A stretch of 64,000 nucleotides of DNA from GCA-2748575 sp965222725 (GCA_965222725.1 OZ244969.1:248001-312000), one strand, 5' to 3'; positions 51,173 through 61,233 are shown, counted from the stretch's first letter. A program made the numbers and translations. Notes: a model not told the origin generated them from the sequence alone.

Positions 51173-54100
51173 AAACACTGCTCAAGCGCTGGAACAACAT
51201 CAAAAGTCTGAACACCAAGTTCGTCTTGATCGTTTTGCCTTCGGTGTTGTTTGCCACCATCGCCTTTGGCCTGGTGCTGAATAAAATCGCCACCGACAAC
51301 CTGCAACGGGAAGCCGGCCAGCGGGCGGAATCTTTTGTGGAAGCCAACGCCCTGGCTGTATCCGATGCCCTCTGGGATCTCAGCGACAAAAATATCAATA
51401 CAATCCTGTCATCACTGGAACGCCGCCGCGATGTGTTATGCGCCAGAGTCAGTGACGATATCAATGTGGAATACCACTCTCCCAGCTGGCCCTGTGAGAA
51501 CACACAACCGGTGGTAGCCATTGCCAAAACCATTGAACATGAAGACGACGGCAGAATGGTAAAGATCGGCCAGATCAAGGTGATCTTTGACAAGGCATCA
51601 CTGCTGCAACGGCAAAGCGGGTTGGGCAACTATTTTATAGGCGGCACCGTGGCAGTGATTATTGTGTTCATTACTCTGAGCGGTTATGTGGCCATTCGCA
51701 TTATTATCGGCAAGCCCCTGGCACGCATTCGCCATTCACTGCATCACTACCAGGAAACCGGTGAACGGGTAAAGGTGCCGGTGGATGCCAACGATGAACT
51801 GGGGATTTTTATCAGCGAATACAATTCCGCGCTGGATATTCAACAGGACATGGAAGAAACCGTGCAGCAATCCCAGCGGCAACTGGAAGCCATACTGGAT
51901 AACTCCCCGGTGCTGGTGTCCATGAAGGATCTGGAAGGTCGTTACGAACTGGTTAACCGCCGCTTTGAAATGTTTGCCGAACGCCCCAGGGAATCCATTA
52001 TCGGTCTGACGGACTTTCAGATTTTTCCCGAAAGCCGCGCCCGGGAAATTCATCGCCTGGATCAGAAAGCGCTGGCGGAACGCAATCTGGTTCGCCAGGA
52101 GGAATGCTACCAGAGCAGCGACCACGAAGAGCACCATAGCATTCACTTCCGGTTTCCGTTGTATGATCCCGATGGCCAGCCCTATGCCATTTGCAGTATC
52201 GCCACCGATATCACCGACCTGCGTAAAACCACAGAAGAACTGATCCGCAGCGAAAACCGTCTGGACAATATTCTTAAAACCGCCTCCGAAGGTTTCTGGC
52301 AGCTGTCACCCTACTACATTATTGAGCAGGTGAACGATGCCATGCTGGAGATTCTGCAGCGGCCCTTGGAAGACGTGATTAATCACAGTATTTATGAATT
52401 TCTTGATGACTCCAACAGCATTCTGTTTCAGCACTTTGAAGATGAACGGGGTAAAGGCAACAACATTGAATATGAAGTCAGCCTGACCCGCCCCAGTGGC
52501 AAGCTGATTCCCTGCCTGTTCCACACCTCCCCCCTGATTGACCAGGAAACCGGTAAAGAGGTGGGCACCTTTGCCATGATTACCGATCTTACCCACCGCA
52601 AGGAAATTGAACTGGCCCTGCTGGATGCCAAACAGGAAGCGGAAGAAGCCAACAGCGCCAAATCGGATTTTCTCGCCAATATGAGCCATGAAATCCGAAC
52701 CCCCATGAATGCCATCATGGGGATGACGCACCTGGCGCTGCAAACGGAACTGAGCAGCAAGCAGCGTCACTTTCTGGATAAAATCAACAGCGCCGCTTCG
52801 TCACTGCTGGGCATCATCAACGACATTCTGGATTTTTCCAAAATCGAAGCCGGCAAACTGGATATTGAGCGCATTCCCTTTTCCCTGGATAAGGTATTGG
52901 AAGACCTGTCCAATCTGGTGGGCCTGAAAGCGCAGGAAAAAGGCATAGAACTGGTCTTTAACGTTCATGCGGACGTACCTGACCAGCTGATCGGCGATCC
53001 CATGCGTATCAATCAGGTATTACTGAACCTGACCAACAATGCCGTGAAGTTTACAGAAGCCGGCGAAATCGTGGTGTCTGTTTCACTGCTAAAACGCGGC
53101 CCGGAAAAAACCGAGCTGGAATTCAGTGTCAAAGACACCGGAATCGGCATGACCGACGAACAAAGTCAGAAGCTGTTTCACTCTTTTACTCAGGCGGACT
53201 CCTCCACCAGCCGCAAATACGGTGGCACCGGACTGGGCCTGGCCATTTCCAAACGCCTTACCGAAGCCATGGGTGGCACCATTGGCGTGAGCAGCAAGCT
53301 CAATCAGGGCAGCGAATTTGTTTTTACCCTGCCCTTCAAGGAAAGTGAGCAGCAAATCAGTGCAGAAAATATCGAACTGCTGCAAAACATCCGGATTCTG
53401 GTGGTGGATGACAACGCCTCATCCCGGGAGATTCTGGAAGAGCTGATGGTAAGCTTTGGTTGCGAGGTAAAGTTGGCGGCATCCGGCGAAGAAGGCATCG
53501 AGGAAATTCTGAATGCCACCCGGAACAACACCCCCTTTGATCTGGTACTGATGGACTGGAACATGCCGGGGCTGGACGGCCTGGAAACCATTCGCCAGCT
53601 GAAACAAAAGCCCGAGATAGATCATTTGCCTGCACTGGTCATGGTGACTGCCTACAGCCGCCAGGATATTCAGGAGGAAGCCACCGCCCTGGGCCTGGAT
53701 GGTTTTCTGCTAAAACCCGTTACCCCTTCCACCCTGCTGGATACCCTGATGCAGGCCGTTGCCGATGATATCGGACCACGCCTGCAGGACACCATTGAAC
53801 AGGCTTCGGAATGGCAAACCACCAAATCACTCCGGGGTGCCCGCGTGCTGGTGGCAGAAGACAATGAAATCAATCAGGAAGTGGTGAATGAACTGCTGTC
53901 TCAGGCGGGAGTAGAAGTCACCCTCACCAGCAACGGACTGGAAGCCATTAACAAGCTCAATGAAGGGGAATACGACGGGGTGCTGATGGATATCCAGATG
54001 CCGGAAATGGATGGCTTTGAAGCCACCCGCGCCATTCGCGCCAAGCCGGAATACCAGTCATTGCCCATTATTGCCATGACCGCCAATGCCATGGCAAAGG

Positions 54101-54846
54101 ACAAAGAAGACTGCCTCAACGCCGGCATGAACGACCATATCGCCAAGCCGTTCAAGGTGAACAATCTGTTCAGCACCATGGCCAAATGGATAAAGCCGGC
54201 CCATCCGCCCACAGACAGCACGCCAGACCCAACCCCGGCAGCAGATGCCATTAACCAGGCGCGCGGCCTGGCCACCGTGGAAGGCAATAAAACGCTCTAT
54301 CACAAACTGCTGAAAAAATTTGAAAGTCATTTCGGCGATTTTGACCAGCGCCTGAACCACTGGATCGACACCGGCAACCACAAAGCCATTACCGGGGAAT
54401 GCCACAATCTGAAAGGCGTTGCCGGCAATATCGGTGCCGATCAGGTACACGAGCAGGCGGCAGCCATGGAGGCCCTGGCCAAGGACAATGCCGACACTGA
54501 GGCGCTCAGAGCCGGGGCGAAAGCACTCCAGACGGCACTGGATCAAACCCTGGGGGAAATTTCCGCCCATACCCGACCACCGGATAACGCTGGCAGCAAA
54601 GAATCTCTGGATGTCAGTGAGTTAGCACCCAAACTTAATCAACTGGCTGAAATGCTGCGACACGACGATACCGAGGCCACTGAACTCATATTCGATATCC
54701 GCAGTCTAATGGAAAACAACCATGCCAATTCCAGCGCAGACAGCCTGCTTAATGAGCTGGAACACGAACTGGGGCAATACGATTTCGACGCAGCCCAAAG
54801 CTGCCTGAAACGGATTGCAGACAGCATCGGCGTTAAAATCGGCTAG
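51169..54846 (+). CDS. Hybrid sensor histidine kinase with two PAS, two receiver and Hpt domains
   Basis: 1225 residues. Membrane helix ~20-38, periplasmic part ~40-150, second helix ~165-188, HAMP-like linker (~190-240), PAS ~245-360 and ~365-490, HisKA with SHEIRTPMNAIMGM (His near 507), HATPase (N-box NLTNNAVKFT, DTGIGM, GGTGLGLAISK), receiver 1 (VVDDN ... LMDWNMPGLDG, ~742-860), receiver 2 (VAEDN ... LMDIQMPEMDG, ~890-1005) and Hpt (CHNLKGVAGNIGA, ~1070-1165). This is a complete internal phosphorelay. It follows the binding protein with a 4-bp overlap and precedes an HD-GYP response regulator, so the Hpt probably passes phosphate to that protein. Confidence 0.93.
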   Translation: MKTLLKRWNNIKSLNTKFVLIVLPSVLFATIAFGLVLNKIATDNLQREAGQRAESFVEANALAVSDALWDLSDKNINTILSSLERRRDVLCARVSDDINVEYHSPSWPCENTQPVVAIAKTIEHEDDGRMVKIGQIKVIFDKASLLQRQSGLGNYFIGGTVAVIIVFITLSGYVAIRIIIGKPLARIRHSLHHYQETGERVKVPVDANDELGIFISEYNSALDIQQDMEETVQQSQRQLEAILDNSPVLVSMKDLEGRYELVNRRFEMFAERPRESIIGLTDFQIFPESRAREIHRLDQKALAERNLVRQEECYQSSDHEEHHSIHFRFPLYDPDGQPYAICSIATDITDLRKTTEELIRSENRLDNILKTASEGFWQLSPYYIIEQVNDAMLEILQRPLEDVINHSIYEFLDDSNSILFQHFEDERGKGNNIEYEVSLTRPSGKLIPCLFHTSPLIDQETGKEVGTFAMITDLTHRKEIELALLDAKQEAEEANSAKSDFLANMSHEIRTPMNAIMGMTHLALQTELSSKQRHFLDKINSAASSLLGIINDILDFSKIEAGKLDIERIPFSLDKVLEDLSNLVGLKAQEKGIELVFNVHADVPDQLIGDPMRINQVLLNLTNNAVKFTEAGEIVVSVSLLKRGPEKTELEFSVKDTGIGMTDEQSQKLFHSFTQADSSTSRKYGGTGLGLAISKRLTEAMGGTIGVSSKLNQGSEFVFTLPFKESEQQISAENIELLQNIRILVVDDNASSREILEELMVSFGCEVKLAASGEEGIEEILNATRNNTPFDLVLMDWNMPGLDGLETIRQLKQKPEIDHLPALVMVTAYSRQDIQEEATALGLDGFLLKPVTPSTLLDTLMQAVADDIGPRLQDTIEQASEWQTTKSLRGARVLVAEDNEINQEVVNELLSQAGVEVTLTSNGLEAINKLNEGEYDGVLMDIQMPEMDGFEATRAIRAKPEYQSLPIIAMTANAMAKDKEDCLNAGMNDHIAKPFKVNNLFSTMAKWIKPAHPPTDSTPDPTPAADAINQARGLATVEGNKTLYHKLLKKFESHFGDFDQRLNHWIDTGNHKAITGECHNLKGVAGNIGADQVHEQAAAMEALAKDNADTEALRAGAKALQTALDQTLGEISAHTRPPDNAGSKESLDVSELAPKLNQLAEMLRHDDTEATELIFDIRSLMENNHANSSADSLLNELEHELGQYDFDAAQSCLKRIADSIGVKIG

Positions 54847-54878
54847 GCTTGTAAGTAAGGCATCAGCAGGAACTTTCT

Positions 54879-55982
54879 ATGGTAGCAACACCCACAATTC
54901 TGGTGGTGGACGACACCCCGGAAAACATTGACGTCCTCAGTGGCACACTGCGCCCCACCTATAAAGTGAAGGCCGCCACCAACGGCGAAAAGGCCCTCAA
55001 GATTGCCCAATCTGATGAGCCGCCGGATCTGATCTTGCTGGACATTATGATGCCCGGCATGGATGGCTATGAAACCTGCAAACACCTGAAGCTGGACAAG
55101 CGCAGCAAGAATATTCCCATCATTTTTATTACCGCCTTATCGGGAATTCAGGACGAAGCCCGCGGCCTGCAGCTGGGTGCCGTGGATTACATTACCAAAC
55201 CCTTTATTCCCGACCTGGTGAAATCCCGGGTGGCCAATCAGATCGAGCTGAAAAAACACCGCGACCATCTTGAGGATCTGGTGATGGCGCGCACCAAGGA
55301 AATTCTCTGCCTGCAGGATATTACCATTGAAGCCATGGGCACTCTGGCGGAATACCGCGATCCGGAAACCGGTGGCCATATCAAGCGCACCCAGAACTAT
55401 GTGCGCTTACTGGCAGAAGCCCTGATGCACGACCGCCGCTACGCCAACGAACTGGACCCGGAAAGTATTGAGCTACTGTACAAGTCGGCGCCCCTGCACG
55501 ACATAGGCAAGGTGGCCATCCGCGATCATATTCTTCTTAAACCCGGCAAGCTGACGCCGGAAGAAATGAAGGAAATGAAGAAACACACAGACTATGGCTA
55601 CGAATCCATTCAGACCCTTACCGACAAACTCAGTGATTCATCCTTTCTGCGTTTTGCCCAGGAAATTGCCATCAGCCATCACGAAAAATGGAGTGGTAAC
55701 GGTTATCCCCATGGTTATGCCGGCGACAATATTCCCGTGTCCGGGCGCCTGATGGCCATTGCCGATGTGTACGATGCGCTGATCAGCCGTCGCTGTTATA
55801 AAGATCCTTTCAGCCATGATTTTGCAGTGGATTTTATTCGCAAGGGCCGTGGCACCCACTTTGATCCGGTGATGGTGGATAAATTTCTGGAACTGCATGA
55901 TGAATTCCGCAAGATTGCCTTCCAGTATGCCGACCACGAAGAAGAGCGGGACATGCTGCGCCAGAATATCGGCGACGCATAA
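54879..55982 (+). CDS. Response regulator with HD-GYP c-di-GMP phosphodiesterase output
   Basis: 367 residues. Receiver domain ~5-120 (VVDDTPEN, Asp in LILLDIMMPGMDG, Thr/Lys pair ITKPF). HD-GYP domain ~165-350 with HDIGKVAIRDHILLKPGKL, HHEKWSGNGYP (the GYP signature) and IADVYDAL, so it should be an active c-di-GMP hydrolase. It lies 32 bp after the hybrid kinase, whose Hpt domain is the obvious phosphate donor. The module would turn an extracellular ligand into a fall in c-di-GMP. Weak Shine-Dalgarno AGGAACTTTCT before ATG. Confidence 0.93.
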   Translation: MVATPTILVVDDTPENIDVLSGTLRPTYKVKAATNGEKALKIAQSDEPPDLILLDIMMPGMDGYETCKHLKLDKRSKNIPIIFITALSGIQDEARGLQLGAVDYITKPFIPDLVKSRVANQIELKKHRDHLEDLVMARTKEILCLQDITIEAMGTLAEYRDPETGGHIKRTQNYVRLLAEALMHDRRYANELDPESIELLYKSAPLHDIGKVAIRDHILLKPGKLTPEEMKEMKKHTDYGYESIQTLTDKLSDSSFLRFAQEIAISHHEKWSGNGYPHGYAGDNIPVSGRLMAIADVYDALISRRCYKDPFSHDFAVDFIRKGRGTHFDPVMVDKFLELHDEFRKIAFQYADHEEERDMLRQNIGDA

Positions 55983-55989
55983 ATAACCC

Positions 55990-56652
55990 TCAACCCCCGG
56001 CCGTGCCGGAATGCCCCCGCAGCTGCCGTGAACGGGATTCCATCGCCAGCCGGTACCATTCCGCCATTTTATGAATGCCATCGCTGCCACCGGCAATCAC
56101 CCCGCCGGTAATGATCACATCCATGGTATGGAAAATCACCTGCTGCACCAGCCCGAAAGCCATGACCGCCGTTTCCGGCACCAGCACACCCAGGGTACGC
56201 AGCCCCGCCACACTCACAGCAACCCCCATGATCACCCCGATGCGTAATGCATAGATGCGCGTCTGGGCGCGATAGCGGAGTTTGTCCTGGCACAGCTCAT
56301 CCAGTCGTTGCCGGGCTTCTGTCAGGGAGCCTGCGTCACGGCTGGTGGATTGCTGGCCGGATTCCTGCTGCCCCGGTTCACCCCGCTCCAGCCGCAACAC
56401 CCGCTGCTCCTGCACCCTGATGGCCAGATCCAGCGCTTCCGATCCGTAGGCCCGCCAGTTGGTGAGTATCACCTCCTGAGCACGCTCCACAAACAGGGTA
56501 ACCACGAATACCGACCCCAGCAGGGACATCACCTCAGCAGTGGTCAGTTTGATAGGCCCTACGGCCACCGGTGCAACCCAGAACGAGGCCACTGCCAGCA
56601 ACAAAACCAGCAGCATAAATCCGTAGAATCCCCACTTTGTTTTAAATACCAT
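55990..56652 (-). CDS. Membrane protein of unknown function
   Basis: 220 residues, with hydrophobic helices near 8-28, 38-57, ~135-155 and ~165-190 and a central charged coil (EQRVLRLERGEPGQQESGQQ region, ~80-130). No signal peptide or known family. It is convergent with the HD-GYP gene (7 bp apart) and divergent from rsuA. No functional clue beyond position. Confidence 0.6.
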   Translation of the reverse strand: MVFKTKWGFYGFMLLVLLLAVASFWVAPVAVGPIKLTTAEVMSLLGSVFVVTLFVERAQEVILTNWRAYGSEALDLAIRVQEQRVLRLERGEPGQQESGQQSTSRDAGSLTEARQRLDELCQDKLRYRAQTRIYALRIGVIMGVAVSVAGLRTLGVLVPETAVMAFGLVQQVIFHTMDVIITGGVIAGGSDGIHKMAEWYRLAMESRSRQLRGHSGTAGG

Positions 56653-56711
56653 AGTGCCCCGCTTTTTTTATTGTGATGCCGTCCCCGGTTGCCCCGGGGT
56701 ATAATTTTGCT

Positions 56712-57404
56712 ATGCGACTCGATAAATTTCTCAGCCACGCCAGCGCGCTCAGCCGTAGCGACGCCAAAAAAGCCATTAAATCCGGCCGGGTAAGCGTGAA
56801 CCGGGAAACCGCCGGCTCCCCGGGCCAGATCATTCAACCCGATGACAAGGTGCAGCTGGACAACAGCGAACTGCAACTGTTCAACCATCGTTACCTGATG
56901 CTGCACAAACCCGCCGGTTTTATCTGTGCCGGCCAGGACGCCGATCACCCCACCGTGCTGGATCTGGTGGACGAGCCGGGCAAAGGCCAGCTGCACAGCG
57001 CCGGTCGCCTGGACAAGGATACCACAGGTCTGGTGCTGTTAACGGACGACGGCCAGTGGAGCCACCGGGTAACGGCCCCCAACAAGGAAACCTTCAAACG
57101 TTACCGGGTGATGCTGGCGGAGCCCCTAACGGAAGAGGCTGCCAACCAGCTACGCAAAGGCGTGCAGCTTCACAGCGAAAAGCAGCCCACCCGGCCGGCC
57201 AGGGTAGAAATAACAGAATCACACCAGATACTGTTGTCCATCAGCGAAGGCAAATACCATCAGGTTAAACGCATGCTGGCTGCAGTGGGCAATCACGTTA
57301 TCGGCCTGCACCGTGAAGCCATAGGCCCACTCACCCTTGATGATGCCCTGCAACCCGGGCAGTATCGCCCCCTCACTCCCACCGAGATCGATTATTTTTC
57401 ATGA
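56712..57404 (+). CDS. rsuA: 16S rRNA pseudouridine-516 synthase
   Basis: 230 residues from the ATG (MRLDKFLSHASALSR); in-frame codons upstream have no RBS. An S4-like RNA binding domain (1-60) is followed by the RsuA catalytic domain with HKPAGFICAGQD, the catalytic Asp in SAGRLDKDTTGLVLLT and GKYHQVKRMLAAVGNHV. It converts U516 of 16S rRNA to pseudouridine on the small subunit. Its stop overlaps the rsmC start (ATGA), so two 16S rRNA modification enzymes are coupled. Confidence 0.95.
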   Translation: MRLDKFLSHASALSRSDAKKAIKSGRVSVNRETAGSPGQIIQPDDKVQLDNSELQLFNHRYLMLHKPAGFICAGQDADHPTVLDLVDEPGKGQLHSAGRLDKDTTGLVLLTDDGQWSHRVTAPNKETFKRYRVMLAEPLTEEAANQLRKGVQLHSEKQPTRPARVEITESHQILLSISEGKYHQVKRMLAAVGNHVIGLHREAIGPLTLDDALQPGQYRPLTPTEIDYFS

Positions 57405-58507
57405 GTACCGACCCCTGCCTGCAAATTCTGATAGACAAAGCCCGCAGCGAAAACAAAAGCGCACTCTGGCTGCTGGATGAAAGTTTTCCCCCGGATCGGT
57501 TGGGCGACATTCTGCCCCACGCCACCACCCACGCCAATACCAACGCTATAGTCACCAACCGCTATCATTTGCTGCTGGCAGGCAAGCAACATGATGCGCC
57601 GGTGGTGTTCAACGATTTCGATTTGAACCATCTGGCGCAGGCTTTTCCGGAAAGGGTTTATTACCGGGTTTCCAAGGAAAAGGCCGTCACCCACTACCTG
57701 ATCAATCAGGTGTTCCGCTTGTTGCCTGTGGGCGGCACCCTGTTCTTGAGCGGTTTCAAAACCGACGGCATTAAAAGCTATGCGGACAAAGGCAAAAAAC
57801 TCTTTGCTTGCAACACACCGCAGGAAAACCACGCCCAGGGCGCCAAACTGATTTGCCTGAGCAAACACCGCACAGCCGATGAAACCGACTTACCGCTACT
57901 GGATGACAAAGACTATCGCCAACCCAGAAGCATTTTTGAATTGCAGGGCAAACCGGTGCTATCCAAACCCGGCCAGTTTGGCTGGAACAAAGAAGATGCC
58001 GGCAGCGAATTTCTGATAAGCCATGTAAATGAACTGACAGCCAGTCTGAAAGCCCCCATAGCATCCGTACTGGACCTGGGTTGCGGCTACGGCTATATCA
58101 GCCTGCAGGCGTTTTACCACTGCCCGGCATTGAGCAAGGCCCGCTTTACCCTGACCGACAACAATGCCGCAGCCATTGACTGCGCCCGACAGAATCTGGA
58201 AAACCATCAACTGCCCGGCAAAGTGATCAGCGATGACTGCGGCAGCCAGATTAACGAACAATTCGATCTGATCCTGTGCAATCCGCCGTTTCATCAGGGC
58301 TTTGATGTGAGCCAGGATATTACCCGACACTTTTTGCAGAATACCCGGCGCTTGTTGAAAGCCGGCGGCAATGCCCTGTTTGTGGTGAACCAGTTTGTCG
58401 GTATTGAAAAGAAAGCAACGGAATACTTTGCCGGTGTTTCAGAGCTGGCGCGAAATAAAAGCTTCAAGCTGATTGTGTTGGCAAAGCCGAAAAAGGCAGA
58501 GGTTTAG
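57401..58507 (+). CDS. rsmC: 16S rRNA (guanine1207-N2)-methyltransferase
   Basis: 368 residues. N-terminal RsmC-specific domain (~1-175) and a C-terminal SAM-dependent Rossmann fold with VLDLGCGYGYISL (motif I), LTDNNAAAIDCARQNLE and the catalytic NPPF motif (ILCNPPFHQG). It methylates G1207 of 16S rRNA on the assembled 30S subunit. It begins inside the rsuA stop codon (4-bp overlap), so the two rRNA modification genes are co-translated. Length agrees with E. coli RsmC (343). Confidence 0.93.
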   Translation: MSTDPCLQILIDKARSENKSALWLLDESFPPDRLGDILPHATTHANTNAIVTNRYHLLLAGKQHDAPVVFNDFDLNHLAQAFPERVYYRVSKEKAVTHYLINQVFRLLPVGGTLFLSGFKTDGIKSYADKGKKLFACNTPQENHAQGAKLICLSKHRTADETDLPLLDDKDYRQPRSIFELQGKPVLSKPGQFGWNKEDAGSEFLISHVNELTASLKAPIASVLDLGCGYGYISLQAFYHCPALSKARFTLTDNNAAAIDCARQNLENHQLPGKVISDDCGSQINEQFDLILCNPPFHQGFDVSQDITRHFLQNTRRLLKAGGNALFVVNQFVGIEKKATEYFAGVSELARNKSFKLIVLAKPKKAEV

Positions 58508-58513
58508 TGTAGT

Positions 58514-58804
58514 TCACTCACCCTGTGGCCATTGCTGCGCATTATGAAGAACTCTCAGAATTTGAATTTCATCGGCCCTGTCACGGTATATCACTAAATA
58601 AGGCAAACCATCCACGACCAACTCCCTGGTGTCTGGCACTCTCCCAATTCGACCCGCTCCGGGATGTGCGGGCAATACCAATTCAATTTGTTCTATTATC
58701 CGTAACACCACATCAATGGCTACATTCGGGCTGTTATCTTCGGCAATGTAAACTTCTATATTTTCTAAATCACTTGCGGCAGGTCTAGTCCATTTTAGAC
58801 GCAC
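58514..58804 (-). CDS. ParE/RelE-type toxin
   Basis: 96 residues from the GTG (VRLKWTRPAASDLENIEVYI) that follows GGAGG six bases upstream; longer in-frame starts would lie inside the antitoxin gene. The RelE/ParE fold is seen in the N-terminal helices, GAGRIGRVPDTRELVVDGLPYLVIYR and the end LRVLHNAQQWP. It overlaps the antitoxin gene by 20 bp. ParE-type toxins poison gyrase; RelE types cut mRNA; this one looks more like ParE. It probably forms a chromosomal toxin-antitoxin module between rsmC and the alpha-dioxygenase gene. Confidence 0.85.
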   Translation of the reverse strand: MRLKWTRPAASDLENIEVYIAEDNSPNVAIDVVLRIIEQIELVLPAHPGAGRIGRVPDTRELVVDGLPYLVIYRDRADEIQILRVLHNAQQWPQGE

Positions 58805-59030
58805 GCTTTGCCTCCCATTTCTCGCGCACCTCGTCATGATCAATCAAGTCACCGGCATCCGCAGCTTCTACACCTTCCTGCACTTGCTTGACGAACCACT
58901 CTTCACGCTCCACGAATTGCTTAATGGCCTGCGCCATCAACCAGGCCCGGGGCCTGTCCATGGCTTTTGCCATCTGGCCTACCCGTTCCAGCGTTTCTTC
59001 ATCTAAACGTACAGATGTTGCTTTTAAACT
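58785..59030 (-). CDS. Ribbon-helix-helix antitoxin (CopG/ParD-like)
   Basis: 81 residues from the GTG preceded by AGG eight bases upstream; a GTG four codons further upstream is an alternative. The N-terminus SLKATSVRLDEETLERVGQMAKAMDRPRAWLMAQAIKQF (described in pieces: strand TSVRLDE, two helices) is a ribbon-helix-helix DNA-binding domain. The C-terminal acidic half (EGVEAADAGDLIDHDEVREK) is the toxin-neutralising tail. It precedes the toxin and overlaps it, the usual order for autoregulated type II pairs. Confidence 0.83.
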   Translation of the reverse strand, partial: SLKATSVRLDEETLERVGQMAKAMDRPRAWLMAQAIKQFVEREEWFVKQVQEGVEAADAGDLIDHDEVREKWEAKRASKMD

Positions 59031-59228
59031 CACAATTAGCACCTAGAGGTTCACAAAGGTTCTCCAAGAATACACCAGATTCGGAGCGCCATAAACAACT
59101 CTATAACCCATTGAATATTAAATACATTCTCCCAGAAAGAACTTCCCTTTTACTATTCCCTGGAGCCAATAGAAAGCAAAATGGCCACCTCCGACTTTAT
59201 TTCACCGCAGACAGCCACCAAGCCGCTA

Positions 59229-61001
59229 TTACCAGTTACTGGAATCCGTATTCCAGGGAAAGAAGGGATTCCCCACCTTTTCCATCACCGCCGCCAGCTC
59301 GGGCACATGCCGTACAATCACGGTTTTGAAATTGGTTTGCCGTATCCAGCGCATGCCTTCCGGCGTATACACCTGCTGGTTAAAGTCATTGGTATAAAAG
59401 CGGTCCGCCTGAAAACGCCGGGGCGCCATCATGGTAAAGATGCGGAAAGTGGTATCGCTGAACCCGAAGCCTTCCGGCCGGTAGCCTTCGGCCAGCTGGC
59501 CCACCATCACATCAATGGCCTCCACATCATTGTTGTAAACTTCACGCAGTTTTTCCGCCAACTGCTTGTCCGGCGTTAAATCCGTAAAATCCTGAATGGG
59601 CGGCATGTGTAACTGGCGGCGGAATTCATTATAACGTGGCACACCCCGTTCCCGGTCACGCAGAATATCCACCGCGGCCAGATCCATCACAGTGCCGTCG
59701 GGCATGCGCAGATTCTGTAAAAAACGGGGAAAGTTATTGGTGGTAATCTGCCCCGGGTGCGTCACGCCAAAGGAATAAAAAATATTGGCCGTGCCGAAGG
59801 CATCCATCACACCCGGCGCCTTGCTGAAGGCCTGGTCTTCGGTGGTGACATTCTCAATCAAGGTTCCAGTCTGATAATCAACAATGTCCACAGAATCACG
59901 GATCAACGGGTGCATGCGATACACCGCCACAAATTCTTCCGTCAGGCTGTAGGGGGCGCCGCGCAAATTCTTGTTGCCACCCACTACCAGATTCCAGTCG
60001 GCGTTCATGGCCAGCTTGGCCCGCGGATTATTCAGAATGGAAGGTGTCCAGTCCACCGTATGGATTTTTGCCATAATGGCGGCATTGATCATGCGGGCCT
60101 TGTTAAACAACTCATCGTCCGTCCAGTTCGGGTAGGCGGCTTTGAGTGTTTCCGCAATGGTATTGTGCTCCCGCACAAACAGCTCATGAAACATCTGCAG
60201 CCCCAGCCACCAGTTTTCGGTAAAGCCAGTCAGGGGTTGCCCGGTATCCGGGTTCATGGGCAGGCGGCCATCCGGAGAAAGTTTTAACTTGCCATCTTGC
60301 AGTGTGCGCAGGCGGCGACTGGTTTCTTCATCACTGCCATACAACTGCGAGCCATCCCACCAGTGGGTTAACCGGTTAATGTAAGCAGGTGGTGTACCCT
60401 CATAGGGGGACCAGGTGGGATCCAGTTCGGTTTTGGCAATGGCCATGTCCGGGCCCAGTTCTGCATACAGGGGATCATCACTGTCCAGGGGCACCTGATG
60501 ATATTCCGACTCCGAATTTTTATGGGCCATCCAGTCATGCACCATAAACTGGATCCAGGCCGCCGCCCAGTAACTCAGAAAATCCACTTCCTTGATGTCA
60601 TCACGGGTCATCAGCTCGCGGGATACCAGCCGCGGGTTTGGTTCCATCAATTGCGGATCAGGGTAAGCACTTTCCAGCGGCACATTGCGGCCAAAGCGAA
60701 TCCCCGTACCGCCCATGCGCGTTTGCTCCAGATCATTACAGTTGCCATCCGGTGTGCGGTTTTCCTCATCCGAAGCCGTGCATGCCACGTTCTGCGGATA
60801 ATCCACATTCGTATCCACAAAATTATTTTCATAGAGTTCCAGTACCTTTGTACCCAGATAAGCCAGGCCCGCCAGTCCCTCTTCCCACCAGCGCACTATC
60901 GGCTGATCCGGATCAGGCATATAGCCGCAACCTGTCGGCACCAGCAAACAGGCCGATAACGTCAGGTTGCGTAATGTTTTTCCAGTCTTGTTGTTTTTCA
61001 T
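59229..61001 (-). CDS. Exported alpha-dioxygenase/cyclooxygenase-like heme enzyme
   Basis: 590 residues. A hydrophobic N-terminal signal (~10-25, ending TGCGY) exports it; the lipobox is not canonical (Pro at -3), so lipoprotein status is unsure. The heme-peroxidase fold matches plant alpha-dioxygenases: distal site WIQFMVHDWMAH (~153), THWWDGSQLYG, HELFVREHNTIAETLK, AAIMAKIHTVDWTPSILNN and proximal YRMHPLIRD (~360). The Tyr three residues before the proximal His is the radical-forming Tyr of COX/alpha-DOX (Tyr385 in COX numbering). So it is likely to add oxygen to fatty acids, giving 2-hydroperoxides, rather than being a plain peroxidase. It is divergent from a LuxR-type regulator. Confidence 0.82.
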   Translation of the reverse strand: MKNNKTGKTLRNLTLSACLLVPTGCGYMPDPDQPIVRWWEEGLAGLAYLGTKVLELYENNFVDTNVDYPQNVACTASDEENRTPDGNCNDLEQTRMGGTGIRFGRNVPLESAYPDPQLMEPNPRLVSRELMTRDDIKEVDFLSYWAAAWIQFMVHDWMAHKNSESEYHQVPLDSDDPLYAELGPDMAIAKTELDPTWSPYEGTPPAYINRLTHWWDGSQLYGSDEETSRRLRTLQDGKLKLSPDGRLPMNPDTGQPLTGFTENWWLGLQMFHELFVREHNTIAETLKAAYPNWTDDELFNKARMINAAIMAKIHTVDWTPSILNNPRAKLAMNADWNLVVGGNKNLRGAPYSLTEEFVAVYRMHPLIRDSVDIVDYQTGTLIENVTTEDQAFSKAPGVMDAFGTANIFYSFGVTHPGQITTNNFPRFLQNLRMPDGTVMDLAAVDILRDRERGVPRYNEFRRQLHMPPIQDFTDLTPDKQLAEKLREVYNNDVEAIDVMVGQLAEGYRPEGFGFSDTTFRIFTMMAPRRFQADRFYTNDFNQQVYTPEGMRWIRQTNFKTVIVRHVPELAAVMEKVGNPFFPWNTDSSNW

Positions 61002-61233
61002 AAAAAGCTCCGTTGATCAAAAAGGCTCCCCATTTGCCCGGTAATTTCCCGGGAACACAGCAGCGCAAGGCTAACAAGCGGAGCAGGCTGCCACCTCATC
61101 AGAACTGATGATTTTTAATTGGATTACCCGTTACGGTTACAGAAAAAAACAGGCCGGCAGAGGTACACCTTGTTAGCATTACGGGGCAAACCAGTACCGC
61201 CACTGCAGACTTTCCGAAGAACAAAAATTACAG

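Noticed and set aside
59229..61001. Annotation as ordinary animal-type heme peroxidase
   Set aside because: The radical Tyr and the alpha-dioxygenase motifs point to a fatty-acid dioxygenase.
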